Part shown: positions 46,475 through 58,600 of the stretch, piece by piece
How the letters are laid out: each line of letters starts with the position of its first letter
How positions within the stretch are numbered: the first letter of the stretch is position 1
Source: Primulina eburnea
Taxonomy: Eukaryota; Streptophyta; Magnoliopsida; Lamiales; Gesneriaceae
Assembly (NCBI RefSeq): GCF_022965805.1
Contig: NC_133110.1
Coordinates: 34,224,317-34,288,316, forward strand
Length of the DNA: 64,000 nt
Direction: 5' to 3'
Program-made: the position numbers and the translations under genes
The notes under the pieces: model-generated
What the model saw: the letters and a program-made list of their open reading frames with translations, nothing else
Databases searched by the model: none
What the model was told of the DNA's origin: nothing

Positions 46475-46988
46475 ATGGCCATGTGTTGTTTTGCTCACAA
46501 ATTTAAAAAAAAAAAATCATGTATTTTTTAATCGTTTCCTCTAAAAAATAAAATATGATGGAGTATTTATATTGCTAATCAGGGTATTAATTAGGTTTAC
46601 TTGGTATATTGCATGGACTTATAAACAGAGACGGAGATAGTCCCCCTCAATTTTTTTTTATTTTATGGATTAGGAACTTAAAAATAATTATATTTTTTCT
46701 TTTTTTGAACTGTATTATGTATAAAAATAGAAAGACGTCATTGCCCCCTCCGCCTAGCTAACTTATCTAATTTTATAATTTATTTATTTACAAAATCGCA
46801 CCAAAATGCTAAGAGAGTAAGTAGTGTTTATGATTTCCACTTCTACATATTCCAATAAAAAAAAAAATCAAGTCCTTTCTTTATATTGGAATAGGTGGAA
46901 ATGGAAATCACAAACATTACTTACTCTCTTAGCATTTTGGTGCGATGTTGTAAGTAAATAAATTATAAAATTAGATAAGTTAGCTAGG

Positions 46989-47022
<34 letters not shown>

Positions 47023-47288
47023 GCAATGACGTCTTTCTATTTTTATACATAATACAGTTCAAAAAATGAAAAAATATAATTATTTTTAAGTTCTTAATCC
47101 ATAAAATAAAAAAATTGAGGGGGACTAGATCCGTCTCTGTTTATAAGTCCATGCAATACACCAAGAAAACCTAATTAATACCCTGATTAGCAATATAAAT
47201 ACTCCATCATATTTTATTTTTTTTAGAGGAAACGATTAAAAAATACATGTTTTTTTAAAAAAATTTGTGAGCAAAACAACACATGGCC

Positions 47289-47376
<88 letters not shown>
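46381..47376. repeat. ~1-kb inverted repeat (palindrome) centred near 46,864
   Basis: Reading outwards from the poly-A centre (about 46857-46868), both arms show, inverted, the same order: TTCCAATA...GGAAATC, ACTTACTCTCTTAGCATTTTGG, the CTCCGCCTAGCTA block, GACGTC...TATAAAAATAG, CCCCCTCAA near the GAGACGGA block, TTTGCTCACAAATT and ATGGCCAT, then long (TA)n tracts (46391-46465; 47293-47376). The right arm has 29 consecutive G residues (46993-47021) opposite only CCCCCTCC in the left arm. The inner ~160 bp of each arm is one copy of the neighbouring tandem unit. Confidence 0.87.
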
Positions 47377-47380
<4 letters not shown>

Positions 47381-48170
47381 CTCTTTTCAACATGAAATAT
47401 AATTGTAGGAATTAAGTAGTAATCATTTTTCTATATATAATAAAAATTATAAGTACATATAAGAAATGGGAAAAAAGTGACTCCAATTCACAAAAAGACC
47501 TTAATTAGATAATAAAATAACATTTAAACTTACTTTTACTGGAGATTTTACCGGTACAATTCGATACAGAGGCCAAATTCATCGACAACTTATAAAATGA
47601 TCTCTTAGTTTTGCAATTTGTTCGACCACAACTTGGTTTATAATCAATAAAATGGAATTATATATACTGATTTCATCCCATAGTTAATAATAAATTTAAA
47701 ATTTATAAACAGAAAAAAGGAGGAAACGAATACAAAAATATCAATACCTGAAATTAATTAAAGACTAAAATTAGGACACGCCATATGTACGTATATATGA
47801 TCTATTGAATACAACTTGTCCGCTTGATATCATCACGACATTAAACACCTTGTGGCTTGATATCAACCGGCCGGTGATCATTAGAAAGCTTGACAGGGAA
47901 AAAAATACCAAAAAATAAACAAATAAAAATGGTTTTGTTAGTGGTTGTAGGCTACTGATTTTTTTGGATGATACTCATATAAAACTAACTATAAAGGTAG
48001 TATTTAAGTTGTTGTATCGAATGATGTCAAAACTGATCTTTTCACAATTGCTTATACTCTTATAGACGCAAAGAATGATGTGAATTGTGATTGATTTTGT
48101 TACCATTTGAGAAGTGTCTTACTCCATATCAAGGTCTTCAATTCGATGAGTTCACTTTTTTTCGCGGACT
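47377..48170. other. Intergenic, nothing recognised
   Basis: AT-rich, no repeats with definable ends and no coding sequence seen. Confidence 0.5.
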
Positions 48171-48329
48171 AATATGCTGGTATTATTAATTGAAAGAAAA
48201 AATAATCTTGGATTTTAAGATATAATTTATTCTTTCAAATAATCTTTTTTTTTTAAATTTAATTTCCTTATTGATATGATTGTGTGAAATATATAATATT
48301 TATGATAAGGATTTTATGATATGGTATTA

Positions 48330-48990
48330 TTAATTTAAAAAAAATTATTTCTAATAAAACTCTTGATTTCCATATTTTGTAGATTTCATTTTTTGAAGGT
48401 AAACCCTAGGAGATGATGAAACTATAAATAAGAGAAGCAAGCTAATGAAGGAACAATGATTCTGCTTTTGTCTATTCACTTGGAAGTTTTTGTTGCTGCG
48501 TACTGGTGCACCTTAGCACATTGTGAAATTCAGAGAAAAACTATTTACAAAGACGTTGTTTTCAAGAGTGATATTGCACGTGTTGTCGTGATCGTTGGGG
48601 ACATCTGCAGACAACATATGTGCAAGTGTTGACTGAAGATTACGTTTTGTTGCTCCAGTTTTTGGCATCACATTTTTGCTTTCTTGAATATGTTTTAGTG
48701 TTGGTAGTTATTTTAGAAAGCAGGTTATTTTATCAAAGGGTTGAGAAAATTGATTTTCATTAAACTCACTAGTAATTAGTTTTTGTAAACCGAAAAGTGT
48801 TTTCTTGTGATTATTTTGTCCTGAGGTACCGCACAAGTATAAATACTTGTGCACAACTAGTTCTGAGTTATTTTAGTTTAAGCTATTTATTCGTATTATA
48901 TTATTCTGCTGCGTATTGAGCCAAGTGTTACAACATTTGGAACAACATTAAATCTGATACACACAAACTCTCGTATACTTTTTACAATTT
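48330..48990 (+). repeat. Decayed copia-like LTR, related to 63,360-63,960
   Basis: Shared landmarks in the same order with the later copy: TCTAATAAAACTCTT, AAACCCTAGGA, a CTATAAA box, TCAGAGAAAA, GACAACAT...TGTGCA, TTTTTGTAAACC, GGTACCGCACAAGTAT..ATACTTGTGCA, GCTGCGTA and GTTACAACATTTGGAACAACA. The last motif (inverted repeat around ACAACATxTGGxACAACA) is typical of the end of one copia LTR family. The ends could not be fixed. Confidence 0.6.
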
Positions 48991-49239
48991 ATGTTAAACA
49001 AAATAATAAACCCCTTTCATTAAGGAAATTCCACAACTATTTGTAGGTAGTCGCCATGATTGTTGTTTAAGATATTTAAATGATAATCTTATGAAGCAGA
49101 TAAATTCTTAATTACGAATTCTTCACCAATTGTTTTAGAATTTTTATATGTTGTTTGATTTTTTTAAAAGTTGAATGTAAATTGTTTTGCTTTCATTTCA
49201 GATGATAAGTTACCCCCGACATTCTAAAAAAGCATCGGT

Positions 49240-49765
49240 ATTTGGTATTTAAGAAATTTGTGTATGCTTGGGCTTTGCAGGAGTGTGAACACCATATAAA
49301 TATTATATTCGAGCTGATACAACTTTCCAAAAGGTTTGTTGCAAATTTGGATCCTCGTAGTTGGTCAAATGCATTGTTTTTTGGTAATAGATAATGTGTT
49401 ACAAATAAAAATATAGTCGATCGCTGGAACAATTAGGCCAGTCCAGTTCTTTTTTACTGATTCTGGCTATAATGGACCACATATGTGTGCAAATCATGAA
49501 CATGATGCACCAACGGTGTGAATCAACATTAGCCATGGTTAAGGAATTAAGTCTGACAAAGGAAAAGATTGTCGCAAGCTATATATTGAATTACAAATCT
49601 CGAGAGTGCATCGTTCCTCTAATTGAAAGTTTGAGGTTGCTGATGATGTGAAGTCATTTGTTATGGATTTAATGGACATGCCTTGTTCATGTAAAGCTTG
49701 GCATATCGATGAGCTTCCATGCAAGCATACCAAACATTATGTTTGCTTTATGTATATGTGCTAGC
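49240..49765 (+). pseudogene. MULE (Mutator-like) transposase remnant
   Basis: With stops and frame changes the text reads like the C-terminal half of a MULE transposase: AWALQECEHHINIIFELIQLS, NLDPRSWSNAFFFGNR, VDRWNN, then a SWIM zinc-finger-like CSCKAWHIDELPCKHTK (about 49686-49736). Many stops in every frame; no inverted terminal repeats found. Family assignment rests on motif order. Confidence 0.6.
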
Positions 49766-49879
49766 TTTCAAAGAAACCCTAAACAATCGCATTACATTAC
49801 AGATAAAAGAATATTAATTAATATATCTTAAGGACACTCAAAATTTTGAACTCTGGTATTCAAAAGAGATTCTAGTTTC

Positions 49880-50105
49880 AATTTAATTAGGTATTCGGAT
49901 GTTGATTATGCAGGTTGTAAGATAGATAAGAAGAGCACAAGTGGAACATGTAAGCTCGTTAGTGACAAATTGATCTCATGAACCAAACATATCGATATCA
50001 GACATCATAGATCCGGCCATATGATGAAGAAGGACAGAAGGCTGGAACATGTTTCAACATATCGGCAAGTTGCTGTTATATTCACCAAATTTTTATCGAA
50101 AACTA
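49880..50105 (+). pseudogene. Copia RNase H remnant
   Basis: Reads GYSDVDYAGCKIDKKSTSGTCKLVSDKLIS, the standard start of a copia RNase H, then (after stops) the IDIRHH...EHVST-like tail. Isolated from RT or LTRs on the same strand; probably part of the same decayed copia insertion as the LTR-like block at 48.3-49.0 kb. Confidence 0.7.
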
Positions 50106-50599
50106 AGTTTTTTTACTTTACAAATATACATTGAATTTTATATTTAAGTTAATTATGCATGTTCTCAAAGGGAATGTGAGATCGAGATGATAAGACAATA
50201 TTCAGATTTATTAAGCTCAAGTTTATTATTAGCTCAAGTTTATTATCAGTCCGATGTTATCCTATAGCTCTTACTGATGACATTTATGTTGATTAAAGTA
50301 ATCTGATAAGAACAGTCATTTAATTTTAAGTTTTTTTGAATTTGCCTTAAATAGATTTAATTTCCATATTAATTTTTACGTCAATATTTATTTTACACCT
50401 TACTGTACGGTTAAATTTTTTGAATTTTTCAAATTATTTCCAAACATGCTGACATATGGCCTGACATGTTATGTGTTATTAGAACGTATATATTCTCATT
50501 ATCGTCCATCATTTCCAGTCACTAATCTTAATCTGATTATTTCGCACTCACTCGTAATCTTGCACACATTTATCTTGCAATCTCAAATTTTTTTCTCAA

Positions 50600-51190
50600 T
50601 ATTCACCATGTCTCCTCCATTCACAACAAGACTCTTCACATTAATTTTGATGTTGTATATGGGCCACAAGTTGAAGGAATAGTTGCTATGTTCAAAACAC
50701 TGGATGCGTGTGGGCTGAAGACTTTTCTGGGTTGTGTTAGTCATAACTATTAAGATGTTTTGACTCAGTTCTTTTCCACTACAACTGTGGAGAATCAATT
50801 ATTTTTTTGTACTATATATTGGAGGGAAGACTATTTCATTCAGATTGAAGTTCTTTGCTGATATTTTTGATCTGCCATGCGAGGACATCACAAAATTCTA
50901 AAAGTTGCCACCATCAAATCTTCTGGAAAGAAAAACGAAATGAAGGTAGAGTACAAACTCCTGAATAACATAGTGGCAAAATCCCTTATTGCCAAATCCG
51001 AATCTTATGATGCCTTCACTGTGGAAAGTTTTGAGGTAATGGTGATCGTATCCTCAAGAATCAAGATCAAATGGTAATCAGTTTTATACAACATTCTTCT
51101 TGTGATGGTCTATACTCCAGATAAGCAATCTCAAGGATTTGATGTGCCGATCTGTCAAAATCTAGAGAAGTGTAATGTTCAGATGAGTCA
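50600..51190 (+). pseudogene. Remnant of a retroelement-associated ORF (Gesneriaceae-type)
   Basis: With several stops the frame reads LHINFDVVYGPQVEGIVAMF, KTLDACGLKTFLGC, TQFFSTTTVEN, then 50877-51077 SSGKKNEMKVEYKLLNNIVAKSLIAKSESYDAFTVESFEVMV, and further on TPDKQSQGFDVPICQNLEK. From memory this matches the N-terminal part of a large hypothetical protein repeatedly annotated in Dorcoceras/Gesneriaceae assemblies and linked to copia elements. Function unknown and clearly broken here. Confidence 0.5.
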
Positions 51191-51446
51191 ATTTTCAGCA
51201 CTGCACCACAATTAATTGTATGTTAAATAGTATTTATTCTATATTTATTTGTGATTCTGTTTTGCATTTTTTTTAAATTTAAAATTGATGTTTTAATTTC
51301 AAGAGATATTTTTGAAAAACAGGAATCAATAAATATTAAGAGACCAATTTTTTTTACTCATTAATAGTAAAGTTTCTAAAAAACATTGTAGTATAAATTA
51401 TCATCGACTGAATATGCCAAGTCATGTGATTTCACGATTTTTTTTG

Positions 51447-51794
51447 GAGTAAGTCTCTTGTGAGACGGTCTAACATTACCGATATTCACAATAAAAAATA
51501 ATATTCTTAACATAAATAAATAGGTCTCATGTGAGACCGTCTCACGGATTCTAATATATTAGACGGGTCAACCCTACCGATATTCATAATAAAAAGTAAT
51601 ACTCTTAGTATAAAAAGTAATATTTTTTAATGGATGACGTAAATAAGAGATCTGTCTCACAAATACGACCCGTGAGACCGTCTCACACAAGTTTTCGCCT
51701 AACATAAAAAGTAATATTTTTTCATATATGACCCAAACAAGATATTTGTCTCACAAAATACGACTTGTAGAGCCATCTTATACAAACTTTTGCC
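51447..51794. mobile_element. Mutator-type MITE, older copy split by a second copy
   Basis: The left part (51447-51516, GAGTAAGTCTCTTGTGAGACGG...) and right part (51700-51794, ...CATCTTATACAAACTTTTGCC) together form one MITE of the ~182-bp family. They are separated by a full, less diverged copy of the same family. Confidence 0.8.
51517..51699. mobile_element. Mutator-type MITE nested in its own family member
   Basis: Full-length copy (…AGGTCTCATGTGAGACC...CACACAAGTTTTCGCC) flanked by a 9-bp duplication TAACATAAA (51508-51516, 51700-51708). The flanks are themselves parts of the older MITE. Confidence 0.88.
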
Positions 51795-53188
51795 TTTTTT
51801 GTCTCAATTGTCATTCAAGCCGTTCACATAATTATATTTAAAATTGAAATGATCCATGAAAAATATATATATATATATATATATATATGTTATAAAAATA
51901 CTAAATTATATTACTAAGATTTTATAAATTTGTTAAATAAAATTATAAAATAAAAGAAGTCAAATCAGTCAAAATTGAATTATCCACTCACAAGTCTCCG
52001 ACATGTCACATTTCTTTGGTATGACCCCACACGTTGGGTGATCGAGTTTTAGAACAAAATAAAGTAGGAGGTAATATATATTTTTTAAACTGTAAATAAT
52101 ATTTTTTTACTTCTATAAATCGAACCGAATGGACCAACAATCGATTTAACCGAATTGTTGGAGGTTATCCGAACCACGTGATTTCTCACTAAAATCGAAT
52201 TAACAAAATAAAACTAGAATCGGTTATTTATGTCGGCAATCGAATTAACCGATTTTTTTTAAAAAAAATTTATAATTAAAATTACTAGTTTAAATATTCT
52301 ATTTTAATCATAATAAAACATATTATTCATAAAAAATTTAAACTTAAAATAATTATGTACAATATTAAATATAAAAACGTTAAAAAATATTATAAATCAT
52401 ACGTAAAGTTTAATAAAAAAATCAAAATTATTTAATTAATAATTCGGTTAATTGATTTTTGTTTTACTAAAATCGAAATAAAATCGAATTAACTAATTTT
52501 TTTAATTTCAAAATCGAATTAATCGAACCGAATTTTCGAATTAATTCGGTTCAGCCGATTAATTTGGTTTAAGTGTTTAACCAAATTTTCACACACCCCT
52601 ACTTCTATGTTTTTTATATTTAAGTATATCTTACCAATTATGTTTTTTCTACTAACATGAAATTTTATAGGGCTATTTTATTTTTTTAACCCAAATCAAC
52701 ATTTTCTTAAAAAAAAAAAACCTCATTTAGTGTATTTGTTTAACAAATGTGGACGTTAATTTTTTTTAAAAAATGTTGACTTGATCTATTTTCCCAAATA
52801 TCCCAAATTTTATATACAAAACATTTCGAATGAGGAAAAAAAACACAAATTCGTATTCAAATACTGCCAAAAGATTTAATTTTTAATATTCACACGAAAA
52901 TGTTGAATATCTATCTACATTCAAAAAACAGGTTGAATATCTGCTTTAAAAAACAAACAAACAAACAAAAAAGTTCAATATCTCGTGTGAAATTATATTC
53001 AAATGAAAGTTTTTCTATTGCCAAAAAAAAAAAAAAAATCATTGTCCTTTTCGATTCTTTTATGTGGTGCTAATTAAAGAAATAAACAATGAAATAATCG
53101 TGTCAATTCCAACGTGCTCCATTGCTACAGAACACAAAAATGGTAAATCAGCCCAACGGAGATGGCCATCATTGATCTTCAAATCACC
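51795..53188. other. Intergenic, AT-rich, with a CGAATTAA-rich repeat
   Basis: Contains a (TA)n tract (about 51863-51888) and, from about 52110 to 52600, a stretch dense in AATCGAATTAA / TTAATTCGGTT motifs in both orientations, bounded on the right by ACACACCCCTAC; it may be an old hAT-type MITE, but no target duplication was found. The rest has no recognisable feature. Confidence 0.5.
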
Positions 53189-53196
53189 TATAAATT
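53189..53196 (+). promoter_or_regulatory. TATA box of EamA transporter gene
   Basis: TATAAATT in CACCTATAAATTCTC lies about 48 bp upstream of the chosen ATG, implying a very short leader. Confidence 0.45.
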
Positions 53197-53236
53197 CTCT
53201 CATAATTTTGGAAAATATACACCCAGTTATTGAAAG

Positions 53237-55202
53237 ATGCCTCCATATTTGACTTGGAAGATGCAGCATGTGAATTCTGCTGCTGTGCCCACAATTCAGT
53301 GCTATTTTCATGCTCGCGTTCGTAAAAGAATCACCCATCTCACCATTGTTTCATCTTCCAAATTGTCCTGTTCTTCTGAAAGTAATGATGTGAATCTTTC
53401 TTTATTTACTATCAGAGAGAACTTGGCAGAAAAGACTTTGAAAAATGGGAGATTTCATCAAGAATTTGCTGAAAAAAGGAGTTCTGATTCAGCCATGGGT
53501 GAGAGACGTTATTCGAGAAAGGAAAGAAGACATTTTTGGAGGAAATCGGTTTTTGGAACCAAGAAATTTAGAAGCATAATCTTGCTTAATGTCATCACCA
53601 TCATCTATGGTAAGTTGGTCGAATTAAGCTATCAAAAAACAGTTTTTTTATGCTTATTTGAGACCCCATTAATCACAAATTATGATGAAGTTTGAATTTT
53701 ATTTTATTTTTCTTGATATTGCAGCAAGTGACATAAGCATCATAAAAGATGCTGAATCTTTCACTGATCCAGCATACTTCTCAGCCGTCCGATTTGTTCT
53801 GTCGACCATCCCATTTTTACCTTCCATTTTCCAAGCCAGGAACGATATTCAGACCCGTAATTCAGGATTAGAGTTGGGATTATGGGTTGGTTTAGGATAT
53901 CTGAGTGAGGCTCTTGGATTGCTTACTTCTGATGCAGGCCGTGCTTCGTTTATATCCTTGTTCACAGTAAGCTACTCTTTTGAGATATCTTCTTTAGACC
54001 CTTCATATACTGCAAAGGTTGTCGAAATGCATAATTTCTGATAAATATTATGTCGGTGAATGATAAGGAATTAAGGCTAGCTGTTGCGAAATCGGACAGG
54101 TTATTGTAATCCCACTTCTTGAAAGTGTCTTTGGAGTAATTGTACCGGCTCGAACATGGTTTGGAATCCTCGTGTCTGTTCTTGGGATTTCCATGCTGGA
54201 ATGCTGTGGATCGCCTCCGAATGTAAGGACTATTTTAACTTTTTTGGCAATGGATTTGCTTTGCAGTTTCTTGATTTGTTTCCTGCCTGACTATGTTTTT
54301 GCCTCAGGTTGGGGATCTTTTCAACTTTTTAAGTGCTATATTCTTTGGCATTCATACGCTCCGCACGGAGCATATGTCCAGGACAGTAGGAGAAGAGAAG
54401 TTCCCAGCACTTCTTGGATATGAGGTTTCTTGAGCAAGATCATGCTTGAACTCGCTCTGTGTAGTTCTGTTTTAAGCTAACGCATGGTAGTAGGACTTTA
54501 CAAGCTACAATGTTTTTTGCTTTAGGTTGCTGTTGTAGCTGTTCTATCCACAATATGGTGCCTAGTTACTGCCAACTTTGATCATAATCAAGATAGTGAA
54601 GGGATGTCGTGGACGTGGGAGTTGTTTTCCGATTGGATTTTTGCATTTCCATGGGTACCGGCACTTTATACTGGTGTATTCTCAACTGGGATCGGCTTAT
54701 GGGGAGAGGTATTAACTGCAGATAAAACCAGATCATCTGTGCTGTTAGTTAGTAATTCTGAAATGGTTGGTTATATCTTTCGAACAGATTGCTGCAATGC
54801 GTGAGGTATCAGCAACAGAAACAGCAGTTATCTACGGTTTGGAGCCTGTTTGGGGTGCCGGATTTGCATGGTTTCTGCTGGGAGAAAGGTGGGAAGCTGC
54901 TGGATGGATCGGTGCTGCTCTCGTTCTGGGTAACGTTTTTGTTTGCATTCATAAACAGCGAAATGCTTCAAATTTTACAGCCCAAAGAACCAAGAATTTG
55001 AATGGTTTTTGTGTTTCTTGCAGGCGGAAGCTTAATGGTGCAAATGTTCGGAGCTGAAGATGGTGAATCCGAAGAGGCTGCCGACAGCAAAAAAGCTTGT
55101 GAAATAGTATCAGCATCACACTATACTAATCACCAGAAAACAATGTCTCCTTCTCCGATTATGGCTACTAATCCGAACCTGGTGGCTATATTTAAGAAGT
55201 AA
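53237..55202 (+). CDS. EamA/DMT-family transporter, probably plastid-targeted
   Basis: A drug/metabolite-transporter superfamily protein with two EamA repeats; substrate unknown. Seven exons: 53237-53609, 53725-53966, 54100-54222, 54308-54424, 54526-54708, 54788-54929, 55024-55202. All introns are GT/AG and phases agree; 1,359 nt = 452 aa. The first ~110 residues are Ser/Arg/Lys-rich and not membrane-like, as expected for a transit peptide. About ten hydrophobic segments follow, beginning SIILLNVITIIY; recognisable stretches are SDAGRASFISLFTV at the end of the first repeat, FFGIHTLRTEHMSRT, YTGVFSTGIGLWGE and SATETAVIYGLEPVWGAGFAWFLLGERW in the second. The C-terminal tail is hydrophilic. An in-frame Met also occurs nine codons downstream. 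Converges on the NMT gene, 414 bp between stop codons. No break seen. Confidence 0.9.
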
Positions 55203-55616
55203 AGCTCGAGCCCCTTCGAGAATTTTGCCTACAACAGAGTGCATCGTTTGGTAGCAGTGCCTGAATGTACATTTGAGACTCGGAGTTGATATTAGTGTGG
55301 GTGTATACAGGCTAATGCCTATGTATATTTGTACAGTTACAATATTTTCTCAATCCAGTTTGTTTGACAACATAATAAACAAGAGCTAATGTGACACTTA
55401 TGTGGAAATTGTAACTGCAATAAATTGACAATCACATTCTTGTTGAAGGCACAGTTGCTTACACCAAGATACAAGAGCAGCAGAAATGATCTTCATCACT
55501 TGAGAAACATTATAGATACCATTTATGACCCATTTTATTGCAAAGTATCGACAGAGAACTTAAAATACAGACATATTGGGACAACTTTGTGATACCATAG
55601 ACTTAAAAGATTTGCA
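55203..55616. other. Convergent 3' region between EamA and NMT genes
   Basis: Holds the 3' UTRs of two convergent genes. AATAAA occurs at about 55372 and CAATAAA at about 55420 on the plus strand as possible polyadenylation signals. No other gene seen. Confidence 0.5.
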
Positions 55617-58600
55617 TTACTTTTTCTTGGCAATAAACAAGCCCCACCTCTGCTCACCAGAGGCACTCCTAACAAGTTTAGCCTTCCAGCCTCCAACTAT
55701 GTCATTGTAGTCTTCCTGCAGATAAGAATTCAATAAACAATCGACAGAGATTCAGTTTCTGTGACATAGATGGCAAGGATATACAGGAAAGTGTCACATC
55801 CAGAATCGATGAATAAGAAGAATGTACCTCTGAGAAGTCACGGATGAATTTTTCCTTATCCTTCTCTATCGTATCCAATTCCTTTTCCAGAACTTTTATG
55901 AACTGGAAATCAAGAAACCAACACAAAGTTATTGATAAATTCATTGAAAATACGTGTAAGAAAGAGCTCGATCAGAAAGAGCTTGATGATTTTGCACCTG
56001 ATTAGTACGATCCTCAGCCACGACTTCGTCAAAGCCTGCATCTCTAAGCATCTGCAAACACAGAAGCATGTTTAATTTATAATCATATGAATAAATGCCG
56101 ATGGTTCACAATTCTTGGCTAAACCGAACCTGGTCATAGGTATCGACGTCGTGTAGATCATAACCCCTTTGCTTGATATACTCCGAAAATTCAGCAGATG
56201 GGATTCCAGCATGTCTGCAGTAATCACTTATAAGAACTTTGCCTCCTGGCTTCAACCACTTGTAGAATGATCTGAATAGAGCAGGTTTGTCCTGAAAATA
56301 AAGCCGTAGTTTGCATATTAAGCGATCATAGGATATTTCTTAATCTCCAAGTCCTTTTTATGCATTAAGGAAAACGAAAAGCAAAATCAAAATCTCCATC
56401 CGTGGTTTGAGATTCAAATAGTAAGGATTTTACAACTCTTCTACGATGCTGATAGATTAAATTTCAAAAGATTTTTCTGACAAGGAATGGTCAATGCAAC
56501 AGAACAATTTGGGCACTTTAAAAAAGAAAAAGATCAAGTAAAATATGATGAAAGGTAAAAAAGGGAAAGATTAAGATATGGAATCTTAAATAAATCGAAA
56601 GAACTAGCTGTGGGAATTTAAAAGTTGGAAACTAACTTGGATATGCAGTATTGTGTCCCGACTGTAGATAACATCAAAAGTATCGTCAGGGTAATCTTTC
56701 TTCGTACAGTCAGCAACCTCGAATTCGACAGCACAGTTGAGACCAATTGCGCGTTCAAAAGCGAAAGAAATCATATTGATGGACAGATCAATGCCAACAA
56801 CATGAACATCATACTTTTCAGCCATGTAGAAATCGCCTCCTCCAATGCCACATCCCACATCAAGGACTTTCTGACCAGGCTGAAGATTAAGTTTATCAAC
56901 GAACTCCCGCGTTGTGTCTGCATGAAAAGAATACAAGTAAATCTGAGAAGGGGAATGCATTTATATTGATAATTTAGACAGAAACTATACTAATACTCAT
57001 GTTAACATACCAATGCCTCCCGTGCTAACAAATCCCGGTCCAAAGACACGCTCGTAACGCAATATGCCACTGGATTTATATTGCACAGTATCCAAGAACT
57101 TCTGGAATCCCCTGTCATTATCTGAGGCAACCTTTTGCCAAAGCCAGCAAATCTGGAAAACACAAATGCATTCCATGAGTCATACATAAACTTGGTTTCT
57201 TTTCAAAACTTTTTCTAGCACCCAAATAGATATTACCTGATTCTGATTCTTTTTGTTTCTTACATATGCTCCGATGCATTTGAAACCAATAAGATCAAGT
57301 TCATATGTGTATCCAGAATCGTTAGATACATGGCATTCTTTAAACAGCTGCAAATTCCGAGCCGTGGAATCAAATTACTCACTTGCTTGTTGAATAAACA
57401 GGAAAACAAGCACATATTGTTTTCATATTAGAATTTCAAGTATGAAGCAAAAAGGGTTATGTTTTAGAAGGCAACCTTAGTGTAAAACCGTGGTTCACGG
57501 TAGTGAGTCGGGTTATTCTTTCGCTTGTGGTCTCCAGACTGATGGAAACATGATTCTCTGAAAAATATGTGGCCACCTACTTTTAACCATTTGATCATCC
57601 TCTCAGCAAGTTTCTCAACCTACAAAACAATAAATTTCTCTTCCTGAGCAGTCAGTTAGCCTAAAAAAACTTAATAGAGAACACGAAGATCGTGTGGCCT
57701 TAAGAAGCCAAGCGATTATATTCAAATTAAATGAAGATCCAGAACCTTACCTCTTCATCCGAGAGATACATCAGCAGCCAGTTTGTAAATATCAGGTCTA
57801 AAGATGCTTCAGGAAACTTCAAATCTGGGGATGTCACGTCAGCACACATAAACTTGACACCTTTATGGTTCCCATTGATTGTTTCATTCTGCAAACCATA
57901 AATCAAGGGGATTATTCACACAACTTCCAGGCAGTTTGTTTATAACCATCCAACTTGAACATATAAATTTCATGGAACCTTCTTTATTGCACTTTCGATG
58001 AAGTCGAGAGCCACAAGTTCACCAGCCCTTTTAGCTATTTCACCGGTGAATCGACCAATACCAGCTCCCAGTTCTAGAACTGACTTTCCATCAAATGATG
58101 GGAGCAGAGACAGCACCTGTGAAGATGTTAGAGAAAAATGAGTAGCAGAAACAAGGAATTAGTATGATAACTTAGTTAATCATCTCGGCATGATACTATG
58201 ATCCACAGAAACTACACAAATGCAAGAAAATACATCGGATTGAATGATGAATATGGCCACAAAATTTCCAAATTTATATTTAGAAGTTTAATGGACCAAG
58301 GCAAATTGAAAAACCAGGCCTGAACGCAGTTAAAAGGGAACATTTGTAACATAATTTCAAGTTAGAACAAATTTGATAATTTTTTATGATCCTTTTGTTC
58401 TTATTTGCACAAATCTACTCATTACAGAGAGGACATTTACTCCAAGAAGCAAACATTTTTCATACTAAAAGCTTGAGCTGATACCTCTCATAAGTCATAA
58501 CTAGCTTCGATTTCTAAATTTTTGCTAAACATCGTATAATAACCATTACAAAAACATTACAAAAGGCAATGAGTACGAAGAAAAATCCTTTCTTGGACCA

